Positions 36,391 to 46,039 of a stretch of 64,000 nt of DNA are shown one piece after another. Source of the stretch: Filimonas effusa (GTDB lineage Bacteria; Bacteroidota; Bacteroidia; Chitinophagales; Chitinophagaceae); assembly GCF_004118675.1 (NCBI RefSeq), contig NZ_SDHZ01000002.1, positions 1,240,001 to 1,304,000 on the forward strand, in the 5' to 3' direction. The notes under the pieces were generated by a model. That model was not told where the DNA came from. It did not search any database and was given only the letters and a program-made list of their open reading frames with translations. Position 1 is the stretch's first letter. Each line of letters starts with the position of its first letter. The position numbers and the translations under genes are program-made.

Positions 36391-38256
36391 ATGCTTTACT
36401 TGAAACCATGCTGCGGCAAGCCGCTGCAGCTTTCTGCTGCCCCATTGCAGCCGACCGCTTCGTTTTTAAAGTCTGTCAGATTAACCCTTTCGTTAGTATC
36501 TGCGAACAAGTGCATAACCGCTACTTTAACCGGGGCGTACCAGCAAACTGCTCCACTAGCCAGCAATCACAGGTGTATAAGCGTACCATTAACGGGCAAT
36601 CAACGGCGCATCTCCTATCCTTTAACCGGAGTGCACAAGCAAATTGCTCCACTAACCAGCAATCACAGGTGTATAAGCGTACCATTAACTGGCAATCAAC
36701 GACACATCTCCTATCCTTTAACCAGGGCACACAAGCAAATTGTTCCACTAGCCAGCAATCACAGGTGTGTAAGCGTACCATTAACCGGGGCATGGGAATA
36801 CGCGACTATTTTGCCGACAGCCAACGTATCCGGCGCCTCACCATCGTCTTATTCGCGTCGCGAGGTATTACTGTTAGTACTGCTTCTTTGCCTTTGCCTT
36901 ATTTCCCAGGCGCAGCGGTTAGTTACTTACCCGGCACCTGCTGCTGTTGTCTATAATATGCATAATGACGACTACACGGTGCGTGTACGTGAAGCCGGTG
37001 GCGACTGGCAAGACCTGTTTGAATACAAGGTCAGGGTTGATCTCGACAAAGTGCAGGAAGCCTCCATGGTACATTTCGATATGGCTGGACCGGTAGAGGT
37101 AATGGTGCGGAAGAATAACGGAGGCATTCAATCTGTAAGGGTAAGGCCTGCTATTCATGATATCAAACCCCGCATAGACGGCAATGTTATTTATTTCACC
37201 CTGCAGGATCCCAGGAAATTATCGATAGAGTTCAACCACGACAAACTGCACAACCTGCATTTGTTTGCCAGCGCTTTGGAAAAGGAGCGGCCATCCGCAG
37301 CCGACAGCAATGTGGTTTATTTCGGCCCCGGCGTTCACTACCCGGCCGACACCGTTAAAAAGATCTTCAGGATCAAATCCGGCAAAACAGTGTATATCCA
37401 TGGCAGCGCCATTGTGAGAGGACAGTTTTTATGTGAGGGCGTTAAAAACGTACGCATTATTGGTCGCGGGATTATAGACCAGGCCCAGGAAGGAGTGGCC
37501 ATTCACCATTCGGATCAGGTAGAGGTGAATGGTGTTACTTTCATCAATCCCAAACACTACACCATTAGCGGCGGCGCCTCGCGGCATGTAACCATAAAAG
37601 ATATCAAGTCGTTCAGTTGCCAGGGATGGAGTGACGGCATTGACCTTATGAGCTGCTCCGATGTCGTGATCGACGATATATTCATGCGTAATTCGGACGA
37701 CTGCATTGCCATTTACGGGCATCGCTGGAATTTTTATGGTAGTGCACGCAACTATAGCATCACCAATGCCACGCTCTGGGCCGATGTAGCCCACCCGATC
37801 AATATAGGGCTGCATGGCAATACCAATTATGCAGGAGATACGATTGAAAACATCCACTTCCGGAATATCGATATTCTTGAACAGGATGAGGATGATCCGA
37901 ATTATGAAGGCTGCATGGCCATTAGCTGCGGCGATTTAAACCTGATCCAGAATATCCGTTTTGAAGATATACGGGTAGATGATTTTGAAGAAGGACAGTT
38001 GTTTAATATCCGGGTGGTATATAACAGCAAGTATAACACCGGCCCGGGGCGCGCGGTCAGGAATATTCATTTCAAGAACGTAAGTTATAACGGAAGTAAT
38101 ACCACCTACCCTATCATTGCCGGGTTAGACAAAGACCACAAGATAGATGGTATTACGTTCGAAAATCTTGTCATCAATGGCAAGCTGGTATTGAAAGCTG
38201 CCGATGCCAATATGCGTATAGGTGCTTTTGCAGAAAATATTCAATTCAAAAAATAG
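36391..38256 (+). CDS. GH28/GH49-like parallel beta-helix hydrolase with repetitive N-terminal extension
   Basis: The only in-frame ATG is at 36391 (621 residues). The first 135 residues are translated tandem repeats and do not look like a signal region. A good signal peptide (VLLLVLLLCLCLISQAQ) begins near residue 157, so a non-ATG start such as the TTG at about residue 143 is possible. The mature part resembles polygalacturonase-type beta-helices: VYIHGSAIVRGQF, IIGRGIIDQA, EVNGVTFINPKHYTISGG, DGIDLMSCSDVVIDDIFMRNSDDCIAIYG. The Asp pair of GSDDC-type lines up with GH28 catalytic residues, but GHG and RIK motifs are absent, so activity is uncertain. It leads the PUL 2 genes and is probably induced by the HTCS. 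Confidence 0.75.
   Translation: MLYLKPCCGKPLQLSAAPLQPTASFLKSVRLTLSLVSANKCITATLTGAYQQTAPLASNHRCISVPLTGNQRRISYPLTGVHKQIAPLTSNHRCISVPLTGNQRHISYPLTRAHKQIVPLASNHRCVSVPLTGAWEYATILPTANVSGASPSSYSRREVLLLVLLLCLCLISQAQRLVTYPAPAAVVYNMHNDDYTVRVREAGGDWQDLFEYKVRVDLDKVQEASMVHFDMAGPVEVMVRKNNGGIQSVRVRPAIHDIKPRIDGNVIYFTLQDPRKLSIEFNHDKLHNLHLFASALEKERPSAADSNVVYFGPGVHYPADTVKKIFRIKSGKTVYIHGSAIVRGQFLCEGVKNVRIIGRGIIDQAQEGVAIHHSDQVEVNGVTFINPKHYTISGGASRHVTIKDIKSFSCQGWSDGIDLMSCSDVVIDDIFMRNSDDCIAIYGHRWNFYGSARNYSITNATLWADVAHPINIGLHGNTNYAGDTIENIHFRNIDILEQDEDDPNYEGCMAISCGDLNLIQNIRFEDIRVDDFEEGQLFNIRVVYNSKYNTGPGRAVRNIHFKNVSYNGSNTTYPIIAGLDKDHKIDGITFENLVINGKLVLKAADANMRIGAFAENIQFKK
36521..36800 (+). repeat. Hierarchical 96-bp tandem repeat (about 2.9 copies)
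   Basis: The motif aggtgtataagcgtacc recurs at 36571, 36667 and 36763 (the last as aggtgtgtaagcg), exactly 96 bp apart. Each 96-bp unit encodes 32 residues that split into three similar blocks: ISVPLTGNQRR (11), ISYPLTGVHKQ (11) and IAPLTSNHRC (10). The array lies in frame with the beta-helix gene and is open in several frames because the period is divisible by three. Confidence 0.9.
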
Positions 38257-38300
38257 CCCTAAACCCATTTCATCCAAGATTCTCATTTAAAAAAAGCTGT

Positions 38301-41174
38301 ATGAAAAAAGTGTTCATGCCAAAACGAAGGCCGGCACTACTTGCGCTGCTCTTATTGCCGGCAGTTGCTGCTTTATCGCAAACAGCAGGCAACAAAACTG
38401 CTGATAGCGATAGTACTGTCATTGTACAAGGAGAATATGTAGAAGCATTGTTTGCGCGGCAACGCGCCAGCCGGTCGCTGCATGCTGTTTCTACTGTTTA
38501 CACTCCTCAATTAGCCACTACGCCTCACCCGCAGTTCCTGCAGGCATTGCCAGGGCGGCTGGCAGGCCTTAACATCGGGTTCACCAGCGGCGGCCCGGGT
38601 CTTGACGGTAACGGAATGACTTTCAGTATCCGTGGCGCCAGGGCGCAGATCATTCTTGTCGACGGCGTAGAGCGTGGTTATCTATCGCTCGACCCGGAGC
38701 AGATCGAGTCTATATCAGTATTAAAGGACGCCCTTTCTACCGTGATGTTCGGGCAGCGCTCATCCTATGGTATTCTCGATATAAAAACACGCAAAGGCGA
38801 CATGGGCAAACCCAGGCTGTCGTTCACGGTACAGTCAGGATTTGAAACGCCGGGCACTTTACCCAAACCATTATCGGCCTGGCAGTACGCCACCCTATAT
38901 AACGAAGCGCAGCAGAACGATGCAGGAACTGCCGTTATAATACCAGTGTATTCACAGGAGCAGATCAACGCCTACCGCAACCATACAGATATCTATGGTT
39001 ATCCTGATGTAGACTGGTATAGAACTGTACTCAACAAAAACGCAGGCATCACCCGTTACAACTTCAATATACAAGGCAGCGGAAAAGGCTTCCGGTATTT
39101 TGTAGACCTGGACAATGTGAAAGAAAAGGGATTATTTAAAACCAGCAGCAACAATTCTTATAATACCAATTCACAGCTGGACCGTTATATCCTGCGCTCC
39201 AATGTTGGGCTGGATGTTACTGCCAGCACCTTTGTGCAGTTGAATCTCTTTGGCAGGTTTCAGCGTTATAACCAGCCTGGCGCCAGTGTTTCGACCATCA
39301 TGACGGCATTGGTAAATACACCCCAGAATGCCTACCCGGTTTATAATCCTAATGGCAGTTATGGCGGCACCAGTACCTATGGCGGTAACGTCAATATTTA
39401 TGGCCAATCCGTATCGAGAGGTTACCAATTCCAGGATGTAAGAGATATTGCCGTAGACCTCGATGTAACGCAAAAGCTGGATGTAGTTACAAAAGGCCTT
39501 TACCTTAAAGTAAAAGCCTCGAATAACAACACCGCCTATTATAATACGGCACGCCTGAAGGATTTCGAGGTGTACCAGTTCATCAATAACACCTATACCA
39601 AGTTTGGCAATACTACAGAGCAAACAAGTACCGGCACCCCCAATGAACGTTCGCGTATCGTGTATATTGAAGGTAGTATCGGTTACGACAGATCGTTCGG
39701 GAAACATGCCATCACGGCGCTGGCGGTAGCCAACCAGCAAAGCAGGCTGGTATTCAATACAACCAATCTTCCTGAAAACTATACGGCCTATTCCGGCAGA
39801 CTGAACTACAGTTATAACGACAAATACATAGCGGAAGCAGCAGCCAGTTATGGCGGCTATAACCGCCTTACCCCCGCCAAACGATGGGCAACCTACTGGG
39901 CTGCAGGTATTGGCTGGAATATTCACAATGAAAACTTCATAAAGCATCATGCCTCCATTATCAGCAATCTAAAACTGCGCGCCAACTATGGCATCACAGG
40001 CCAGGCCAATGCAGGTTATTATGCTTATATCCAGACTTATTATAACAATCTTACCAATACCAACAATGGTGTGGCATACTGGTACGGTCCCGGGTCTTCA
40101 CTGGAACGTAGTACCGGTGAAAATGCGATCGCCAATCCCGACCTGGCTCCTGAAAAAGCCCGCAAGCTGAACATAGGAATGGACCTGGGTTTATGGAAAA
40201 ACAAACTCAGCTTCACCGCCGAGTATTTCTACAATAAATATTCCGACCTGGTAGCTACGCCGGTAATGACAACAGCAGTACTAGGTTCAGGATATCCTGT
40301 ACAGAACTATCAAAAATTCAACTATTGGGGTACCGATTTATCGGCTACCTGGCAGGATAAGATCAAAGGATTCTCTTATTTCGTTACCGCCAACTTCTCC
40401 TGGGTTCAATCGAAAGTGGTTTATAATGCAGAACTACCCAAGGCTTACGATTACCAGATCACAACCGGTAAACAGGTAGACCTCCAATATGGCTATACTG
40501 CTATTGGCTTATATAAAAGCTATGATGAGATCAATGATCCCGGCACAGCGGTATTACCTGCTGCACCAAAATCATCGTTACGTCCGGGCGACATCCGTTA
40601 TTTAGACAAGAATAATGACGGTATTATAGATGTGAATGACCAGGCTCCTATTGGCAGTGGCAAACCAACAATTTACTACGGTACCACTTTAGGATTCAGT
40701 ATTGCAGGCTTTGATTTCAGCGCACTGATACAGGGCACTATGAACCGTCAATCGTATATCGGTGGCACCAACGGCACGAATGGCACCAATGGCGATTTCA
40801 TGAATGGCTTTGGCAACAGCGGCGCTTACAATGCATATGAATACAGGCTTGACCGTTTTACAGCAGCCACCGCCGCAACTGCCACACAGCCCCGGGTATG
40901 GCTCGGTAGCAACACCAACAATACACAAACTTCTTCTTTCTGGATCAGGGATAATGATTTTGTGCGACTGAAGAATGTAGAGATCGGTTACACGTTACCG
41001 GAGCGGCTTACAAAGAAGATAGGCATTCCCAATGTACGCGTGTTCTCCAACGGTCTTAACCTGCTCACTTATGCGGAGATACATAAAGTTCGTAAAGACA
41101 TGGATCCTGAAGCATGGGGATCGGCCTATCCCATCATGAAGGTCTTCAACTTCGGTGTCAACATTAAATTTTAA
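38301..41174 (+). CDS. SusC/RagA-like TonB-dependent transporter without carboxypeptidase-like domain (PUL 2, pair 1)
   Basis: This is a 957-residue outer-membrane transporter with a signal peptide ending near AVAALSQTA (residue 28). Unlike typical SusC proteins, no carboxypeptidase-regulatory-like domain follows; about 45 residues later the plug begins (LQALPGRLAGLNIGFTSGGPGLDGNGMTFSIRGARAQIILVDGV), with the SusC signature IESISVLKDALSTVMFGQRSSYGILDIKTRKGD. The barrel ends in FGVNIKF. The gene follows the beta-helix gene by 44 bp and precedes susD by 18 bp. It likely imports a different oligosaccharide, or one of different size, from the second SusC below. Confidence 0.93.
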   Translation: MKKVFMPKRRPALLALLLLPAVAALSQTAGNKTADSDSTVIVQGEYVEALFARQRASRSLHAVSTVYTPQLATTPHPQFLQALPGRLAGLNIGFTSGGPGLDGNGMTFSIRGARAQIILVDGVERGYLSLDPEQIESISVLKDALSTVMFGQRSSYGILDIKTRKGDMGKPRLSFTVQSGFETPGTLPKPLSAWQYATLYNEAQQNDAGTAVIIPVYSQEQINAYRNHTDIYGYPDVDWYRTVLNKNAGITRYNFNIQGSGKGFRYFVDLDNVKEKGLFKTSSNNSYNTNSQLDRYILRSNVGLDVTASTFVQLNLFGRFQRYNQPGASVSTIMTALVNTPQNAYPVYNPNGSYGGTSTYGGNVNIYGQSVSRGYQFQDVRDIAVDLDVTQKLDVVTKGLYLKVKASNNNTAYYNTARLKDFEVYQFINNTYTKFGNTTEQTSTGTPNERSRIVYIEGSIGYDRSFGKHAITALAVANQQSRLVFNTTNLPENYTAYSGRLNYSYNDKYIAEAAASYGGYNRLTPAKRWATYWAAGIGWNIHNENFIKHHASIISNLKLRANYGITGQANAGYYAYIQTYYNNLTNTNNGVAYWYGPGSSLERSTGENAIANPDLAPEKARKLNIGMDLGLWKNKLSFTAEYFYNKYSDLVATPVMTTAVLGSGYPVQNYQKFNYWGTDLSATWQDKIKGFSYFVTANFSWVQSKVVYNAELPKAYDYQITTGKQVDLQYGYTAIGLYKSYDEINDPGTAVLPAAPKSSLRPGDIRYLDKNNDGIIDVNDQAPIGSGKPTIYYGTTLGFSIAGFDFSALIQGTMNRQSYIGGTNGTNGTNGDFMNGFGNSGAYNAYEYRLDRFTAATAATATQPRVWLGSNTNNTQTSSFWIRDNDFVRLKNVEIGYTLPERLTKKIGIPNVRVFSNGLNLLTYAEIHKVRKDMDPEAWGSAYPIMKVFNFGVNIKF

Positions 41175-41192
41175 CTACAAACGCATTGCCGT

Positions 41193-42917
41193 ATGAGACA
41201 ATATTACAAGCCGATGCTATTACTGTTACTGGTGGTAGCAACTGCCTCCTGCAAAAAGGCTTTTGAAGATAAACCACTGGAACTTATCACCGATGATTAT
41301 ATCTGGGATGCCAAAGATCCCAGCGCCGACCAGGCCAGCAAATGGGTTACCAATATTTATGCACGTATACCTACGGGATACTCCCGCTTAAACAGTGTTC
41401 CGCTCGAATGCGTTTCGGATGATGCAGTACCCAGCGCCAATGGCAATGGTTCGTGGAATGTGATCCGCGGCGGGTATAGCGCTTCCTCCACCTTCGATGA
41501 CAACTGGAGCAACTGTTATGCAGCTATCAGATCAGCGAACCTATTCCTCAACAATTACCAACGCGTTCCCTGGGCAGATTCGTCGAGAAGGGTATGGTTT
41601 GCCAATGAAGCAAGAGCGCTGCGGGCTTATTTTTATTATGAGCTGATTAAAAGATATGGCGGTATTCCGCTTATCGGCAACAAGGTTTTCAATCCCAATG
41701 ACCCGGAGTTGTTACGCCTGCAACGTAACAGCTTTGAAGAGTGTGTCAACTATGTTGTTTCGGAACTCGATATCGTAAAGGACAGCCTGCGTGCCGACGC
41801 CACACTTGCCAACAGGACCACTGATCCAGACTATGGCCGTATGCGCAAAAGCATCGTGTTATCGTTAAAGGCAAAGTTATTATTACAGGCTGCCAGCCCC
41901 CTATTCAACCCCAGCAGCACGCCCGAGAAGGCTTATACCGGCTACGCCAGCTACAGCGCCGACCGCTGGAAAGCAGCAGCAGACGCCGCTAAAGCTGTTA
42001 TGGACCTTGGCCTCTATGACCTTGAAGCCAACCGTTACAACCTGGTATTGAACCGGGCCAACAGGGAGCATATATTCTTCCGCACAAGCGACTCCCGTGT
42101 ATCCAACACCTATGCGTATTATATGTCGCCAGTAGGTTACACACCGGGCAATACTAAAAGTGAAGGCAGGGTTAGTCCTACGCAGGAACTAGTAGATGCT
42201 TTCCCTATGGCTAATGGCAAAGCCATCACCGATCCCACATCCGGTTATGATGCTGCCAACCCTTATATCAAAAGAGATCCGCGTTTAGATCAGACCATTT
42301 TCTATAATGGTGCGAAGTGGTTACAGCGGCCTGTAGAGACATTCGAAGGCGGAAGGGATAAACCCAACAATGCCGTTACAGCCCCCAACCAAACACAAAC
42401 GGGCTACTATGCCAAGAAGTTCTGCGCCAACGACAGCAGCAGCACCAATTATACCAACACGTTGTTCCGCGATAACGGGTTTACACCTGCCTGGTGCATC
42501 ATCAGGTATGCCGATATACTGCTGATGTACGCAGAGGCACAGAATGAATACTCCGGTCCGGATGCCACGGTATACAATGCCGTAGAACGTATCAGGCAAA
42601 GAGCGGGATTATCTCCCTATACTTTATCAGCAGGTATGAACGCGGTACAGATGCGGGAACTGATCCGCAATGAACGTCGTGTTGAGCTGGCATTTGAAGA
42701 GCAACGCTTCTGGGATATCCGCCGGTGGAAGATAGCCAAACAGGTATATGGCACTATGCTGCATGGCGTTACTGTTGTAAAAAATACCAACGGCAGCTTC
42801 AGCTATACCCGCAAAGATGTGGTGACTCCTTATTTCACGGATGCTATGTATTTATTTCCTGTAGCCTTAAAGGAAACGCAGGTAAATACCAACCTTGGCC
42901 AGAACCCAGGCTATTAA
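41193..42917 (+). CDS. SusD/RagB-like lipoprotein (PUL 2, pair 1)
   Basis: This 574-residue lipoprotein has its lipobox at Cys20 (VVATASCKKAF). SusD hallmarks are present: EARALRAYFYYELIKRYGGIPLIGNKVF, the TPR-like VLSLKAKLLLQAASPLFNP, the C-terminal IIRYADILLMYAEAQNEY, and RNERRVELAFEEQRFWDIRRWK with a final LFPVALKETQVNTNLGQNPGY. It caps the SusC encoded 18 bp upstream and binds the target glycan at the surface. The RWK to NPGY end is the classic family terminus, so the gene is complete. Confidence 0.95.
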   Translation: MRQYYKPMLLLLLVVATASCKKAFEDKPLELITDDYIWDAKDPSADQASKWVTNIYARIPTGYSRLNSVPLECVSDDAVPSANGNGSWNVIRGGYSASSTFDDNWSNCYAAIRSANLFLNNYQRVPWADSSRRVWFANEARALRAYFYYELIKRYGGIPLIGNKVFNPNDPELLRLQRNSFEECVNYVVSELDIVKDSLRADATLANRTTDPDYGRMRKSIVLSLKAKLLLQAASPLFNPSSTPEKAYTGYASYSADRWKAAADAAKAVMDLGLYDLEANRYNLVLNRANREHIFFRTSDSRVSNTYAYYMSPVGYTPGNTKSEGRVSPTQELVDAFPMANGKAITDPTSGYDAANPYIKRDPRLDQTIFYNGAKWLQRPVETFEGGRDKPNNAVTAPNQTQTGYYAKKFCANDSSSTNYTNTLFRDNGFTPAWCIIRYADILLMYAEAQNEYSGPDATVYNAVERIRQRAGLSPYTLSAGMNAVQMRELIRNERRVELAFEEQRFWDIRRWKIAKQVYGTMLHGVTVVKNTNGSFSYTRKDVVTPYFTDAMYLFPVALKETQVNTNLGQNPGY

Positions 42918-42945
42918 AAAACTATTCATTCTTAAAAATGCTGAA

Positions 42946-45900
42946 ATGAAACTGCAATTCTTCATATTACTATTGTTCTCTTTAGGGGGAGCAGGTTTAT
43001 TACAAGCGCAGGACCGTTCGTTACGGGGCCGGGTGTTAGACGAGAAAGAGCGTCCTATTGCCGGAGCTACGATAGTAGAAACCGGTAATGAAGGTAATGC
43101 CACCATGACCGATACCAGCGGCAGGTTTACGCTTCGCTTCCGTGGCAACAATAACGAGATTACGGTAACCAACGTAGGATATTTATCACAAACATTGCGC
43201 TTTACCAGCGGCGTAGCGCTGATACGCCTGGCAGAAGATACCAAAGGGCTTGAAGACGTAATCGTAGTAGGCTTTGGCCGCCAGAAGCGTATTACCAGCA
43301 CAGGCGCCGTAAGTACCATTAAGGGTGCAGATATTAAATCGGTACCCACGGCCAACATACAAAATACGCTGGCAGGCCGTTTGCCGGGTTTCTTTTCCCA
43401 GCAACGCAGCGGTCAACCCGGCGCTGATGCCGCCGATTTCTTTATCAGGGGCGCCAACTCCCTGAATGGCGATAGCCGTCCGCTGATCATTGTAGATGAT
43501 ATTGAATACGACTATACCCAATTATCGCAACTGAATGCCAGTGAAATAGAAAGCTTGTCTATTTTAAAGGATGCCGCCACTACTTCTATCTACGGATTAA
43601 AGGGTGCCAATGGGGTACTGGTAATTACCACTACAAGAGGCCGTATCGGCAAACCACGTATCAATTTTACGGCTGAGGCAGGCATCAACAAGGTAATACG
43701 CCGTCCTACCTTCCTGGATGCATATACTACCGCACTGCTGCGCAACGAGGCTACCATCAACGACGCCTATGGACAATCGCAGGTACCTGTGTTACCTTTT
43801 ACTGCCGACGACCTGCAAAAGTTCAAAGATGGCTCAGATCCTTATGGCCACCCCAATGTGAACTGGGTAGATGAAATGCTGAACAAATCATCGACGCAAG
43901 GCCGCATGAATGTTGATGTAAGTGGTGGCAACTCATTGGTGAAATACTTTGCCTCTGTAGGTTATTATACGCAAAACGGCATATTGAAAGAGTTTAAGCC
44001 GGTAGGCGATTACGTGAACACCAATTATTTCTACAGGCGTTATAATTACCGCTCCAACCTGGACATTACGCCAACCAAAACCTTAAAGATCAGGTTTGAC
44101 ATCAACGGGCGTTTTGAAACAGTCAATAACCCGGGCGGTGTACAGGAAAGCGCCGGTTTATTTTATGAACTCAGTGCGTTCAGGTACCTGGCGCCTTATG
44201 CCATGCCGCTGATCAATCCTAACGGTAGCTATAGTTATGCTACACATGCAGGCGCTGTTACCACCGTGGGCGCGATCAATCCCATTTACCGGTTAGCCAA
44301 TGGCGGTTACAAAAGGAACTTCAACAACAACTATAACATTGTGACGGGCGCCGAGCAAAAACTGGATTTCATTACGTCCGGCTTATCGGCCAAGGTGAAT
44401 ATTTCTTATGCCGGCAACAACAATGAAAACCGCAATCTTACCAGATCAGGGTTACCCTCTTATCGTTATAATCCTGCCAATGACAGTTATTCCATCCGTA
44501 ATTCGGGTGAGTACCGTACGCCTACCTATGGGGTAAGTGTATCGAGCGGTGCCTTCAATTCCACTACCATTGTACAGGCTTCTCTCAACTATGACAGAAC
44601 CTTCCAGGGACATCATTTTACCGGCCTGTTGTTGCTGAACCAGCGTAACTATGTTAACGGAGGCGCTATTCCAGTCAACTACCGTGGCACCACCGTAAGG
44701 CTGGACTATGATTATAAACGCAAGTACCTGGTGGGCGTTACCGTAGCCCGCAATGGCAATGACCTGTTCCAGGAGAACAAACGCTTCGGCATCTTCCCTG
44801 CCATTTCATGGGGATATAACCTTTCCGAAGAACCTTTCTTCCGTAAAACATTCCCCATCTTCGACCTGTTCAAGATCAGGGGATCTTATGGTTTAGTAGG
44901 TTCCGATGCCAGCTATCCACAGGCCGTTACTTCCGTGATACAGTATGCTACCACAGGCTCTAATTATTACGGTAATACCACTGTAGAAGGTGCGCTGGTG
45001 AACCCGGATGTAACCTGGGAGAAAGAAAGAAAAACGGACCTCGGACTTGAAATCACGATGCTGGATGGCAGGCTGACGATGACAGGCAGCTACTTTTACA
45101 ATTATCGTTACGACCAGTTGATTGACCAGGGAGATGTTCCCCTGCTGATAGGACAAACGGTTCCGAAAAGAAATATCGGCAAAACGCAGAACAAAGGCTT
45201 TGACGGGATCATTACTTACAGAAGCAACGCGGGGAAGGTGAATTACTCGGTTAGCTTCAATGCCTCCTATGCCACCAATAAGGTCCTCTATGTAAGTGAG
45301 GCGCCGGATTATCCTTACCAGGCCCAAACCGGAAGGGCTTTAAATATGACATTGGGCTATCGCAGTTTAGGTTTTTACCAGCCGGGAGATTTCGATGAAA
45401 ACGGCAAAGTGCTGAAAGGCGTAGCGGCTCCTTTATGGAGTGTGATACAACCTGGCGATCTCAAGTATGCCGATATGAACGGGGATGGCATTATCACCGA
45501 TGCCGATAAGACTTACCTGTCGAAACCCAATATGCCTACCACCAACCTGGGTGCAGAGTTTACGGTAGGCTATAAAGGATTTACGGTACGTGCGTTACTG
45601 CAAAGTGCGCTGGGTTATGCTGTACAGGTAACTGCAGAAGGTGCAGGCGATGCATTTAACGGCAACCTGCGCCCCTGGAACCTGGAGCGCTGGACACCGG
45701 CAACGGCAGCCACTGCCACTTATCCGAGGATAGGCCTTAATACCAACATCAATAATATTTCTTACCAGACCATTTCCGATTTCTGGTTTGTGGATGCGAG
45801 TTATGTACGTCTTAAATCTTTGGAAGTAGCCTACCAGATCCCTTCGTCATGGTTACAAAGGTCCAGGGCGATACAAAATGCACGGGTTTACCTTACCGGG

Positions 45901-46023
45901 TATAACCTGCTTAACATCCAGAACATGGGCAAATTCCAACAGGATGCAGAGATCGCGAATGGAACGGGCGGTGCCTATCCCAATACGGCGAATTTCAACC
46001 TGGGCGTACAACTAGGCTTCTAA
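42946..46023 (+). CDS. SusC/RagA TonB-dependent transporter (PUL 2, pair 2)
   Basis: This 1,025-residue protein starts at the ATG giving the signal peptide MKLQFFILLLFSLGGAGLLQAQ; a TTG upstream inside susD is not used. It has a complete carboxypeptidase-regulatory-like domain (LRGRVLDEKERPIAGATIVETGNEG onward, about 25-105), then the plug (LEDVIVVGFGRQKRITSTGAVSTIKG) and the SusC motif IESLSILKDAATTSIYGLKGANGVLVITTTRG. The barrel ends in FNLGVQLGF. It lies 28 bp after the first susD and 16 bp before the second, so all four genes are one operon. The second pair resembles canonical SusC more than pair 1. Confidence 0.95.
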   Translation: MKLQFFILLLFSLGGAGLLQAQDRSLRGRVLDEKERPIAGATIVETGNEGNATMTDTSGRFTLRFRGNNNEITVTNVGYLSQTLRFTSGVALIRLAEDTKGLEDVIVVGFGRQKRITSTGAVSTIKGADIKSVPTANIQNTLAGRLPGFFSQQRSGQPGADAADFFIRGANSLNGDSRPLIIVDDIEYDYTQLSQLNASEIESLSILKDAATTSIYGLKGANGVLVITTTRGRIGKPRINFTAEAGINKVIRRPTFLDAYTTALLRNEATINDAYGQSQVPVLPFTADDLQKFKDGSDPYGHPNVNWVDEMLNKSSTQGRMNVDVSGGNSLVKYFASVGYYTQNGILKEFKPVGDYVNTNYFYRRYNYRSNLDITPTKTLKIRFDINGRFETVNNPGGVQESAGLFYELSAFRYLAPYAMPLINPNGSYSYATHAGAVTTVGAINPIYRLANGGYKRNFNNNYNIVTGAEQKLDFITSGLSAKVNISYAGNNNENRNLTRSGLPSYRYNPANDSYSIRNSGEYRTPTYGVSVSSGAFNSTTIVQASLNYDRTFQGHHFTGLLLLNQRNYVNGGAIPVNYRGTTVRLDYDYKRKYLVGVTVARNGNDLFQENKRFGIFPAISWGYNLSEEPFFRKTFPIFDLFKIRGSYGLVGSDASYPQAVTSVIQYATTGSNYYGNTTVEGALVNPDVTWEKERKTDLGLEITMLDGRLTMTGSYFYNYRYDQLIDQGDVPLLIGQTVPKRNIGKTQNKGFDGIITYRSNAGKVNYSVSFNASYATNKVLYVSEAPDYPYQAQTGRALNMTLGYRSLGFYQPGDFDENGKVLKGVAAPLWSVIQPGDLKYADMNGDGIITDADKTYLSKPNMPTTNLGAEFTVGYKGFTVRALLQSALGYAVQVTAEGAGDAFNGNLRPWNLERWTPATAATATYPRIGLNTNINNISYQTISDFWFVDASYVRLKSLEVAYQIPSSWLQRSRAIQNARVYLTGYNLLNIQNMGKFQQDAEIANGTGGAYPNTANFNLGVQLGF

Positions 46024-46039
46024 CAACAAACGAAAACAA

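Noticed and set aside
36521-36800. Possible CRISPR array
   Set aside because: The 96-bp units follow each other directly without unique spacers, and no cas genes are near.
36360-36956. 198-residue open frame in another plus frame over the tandem repeat, and an antisense one at 36521-36793
   Set aside because: Both remain open only because the 96-bp period is divisible by three; they end soon after the repeat and resemble no protein.
39171-39950. 259-residue minus-strand open frame inside SusC
   Set aside because: The plus-strand SusC reading frame is continuous and canonical here; the antisense frame has no motif.
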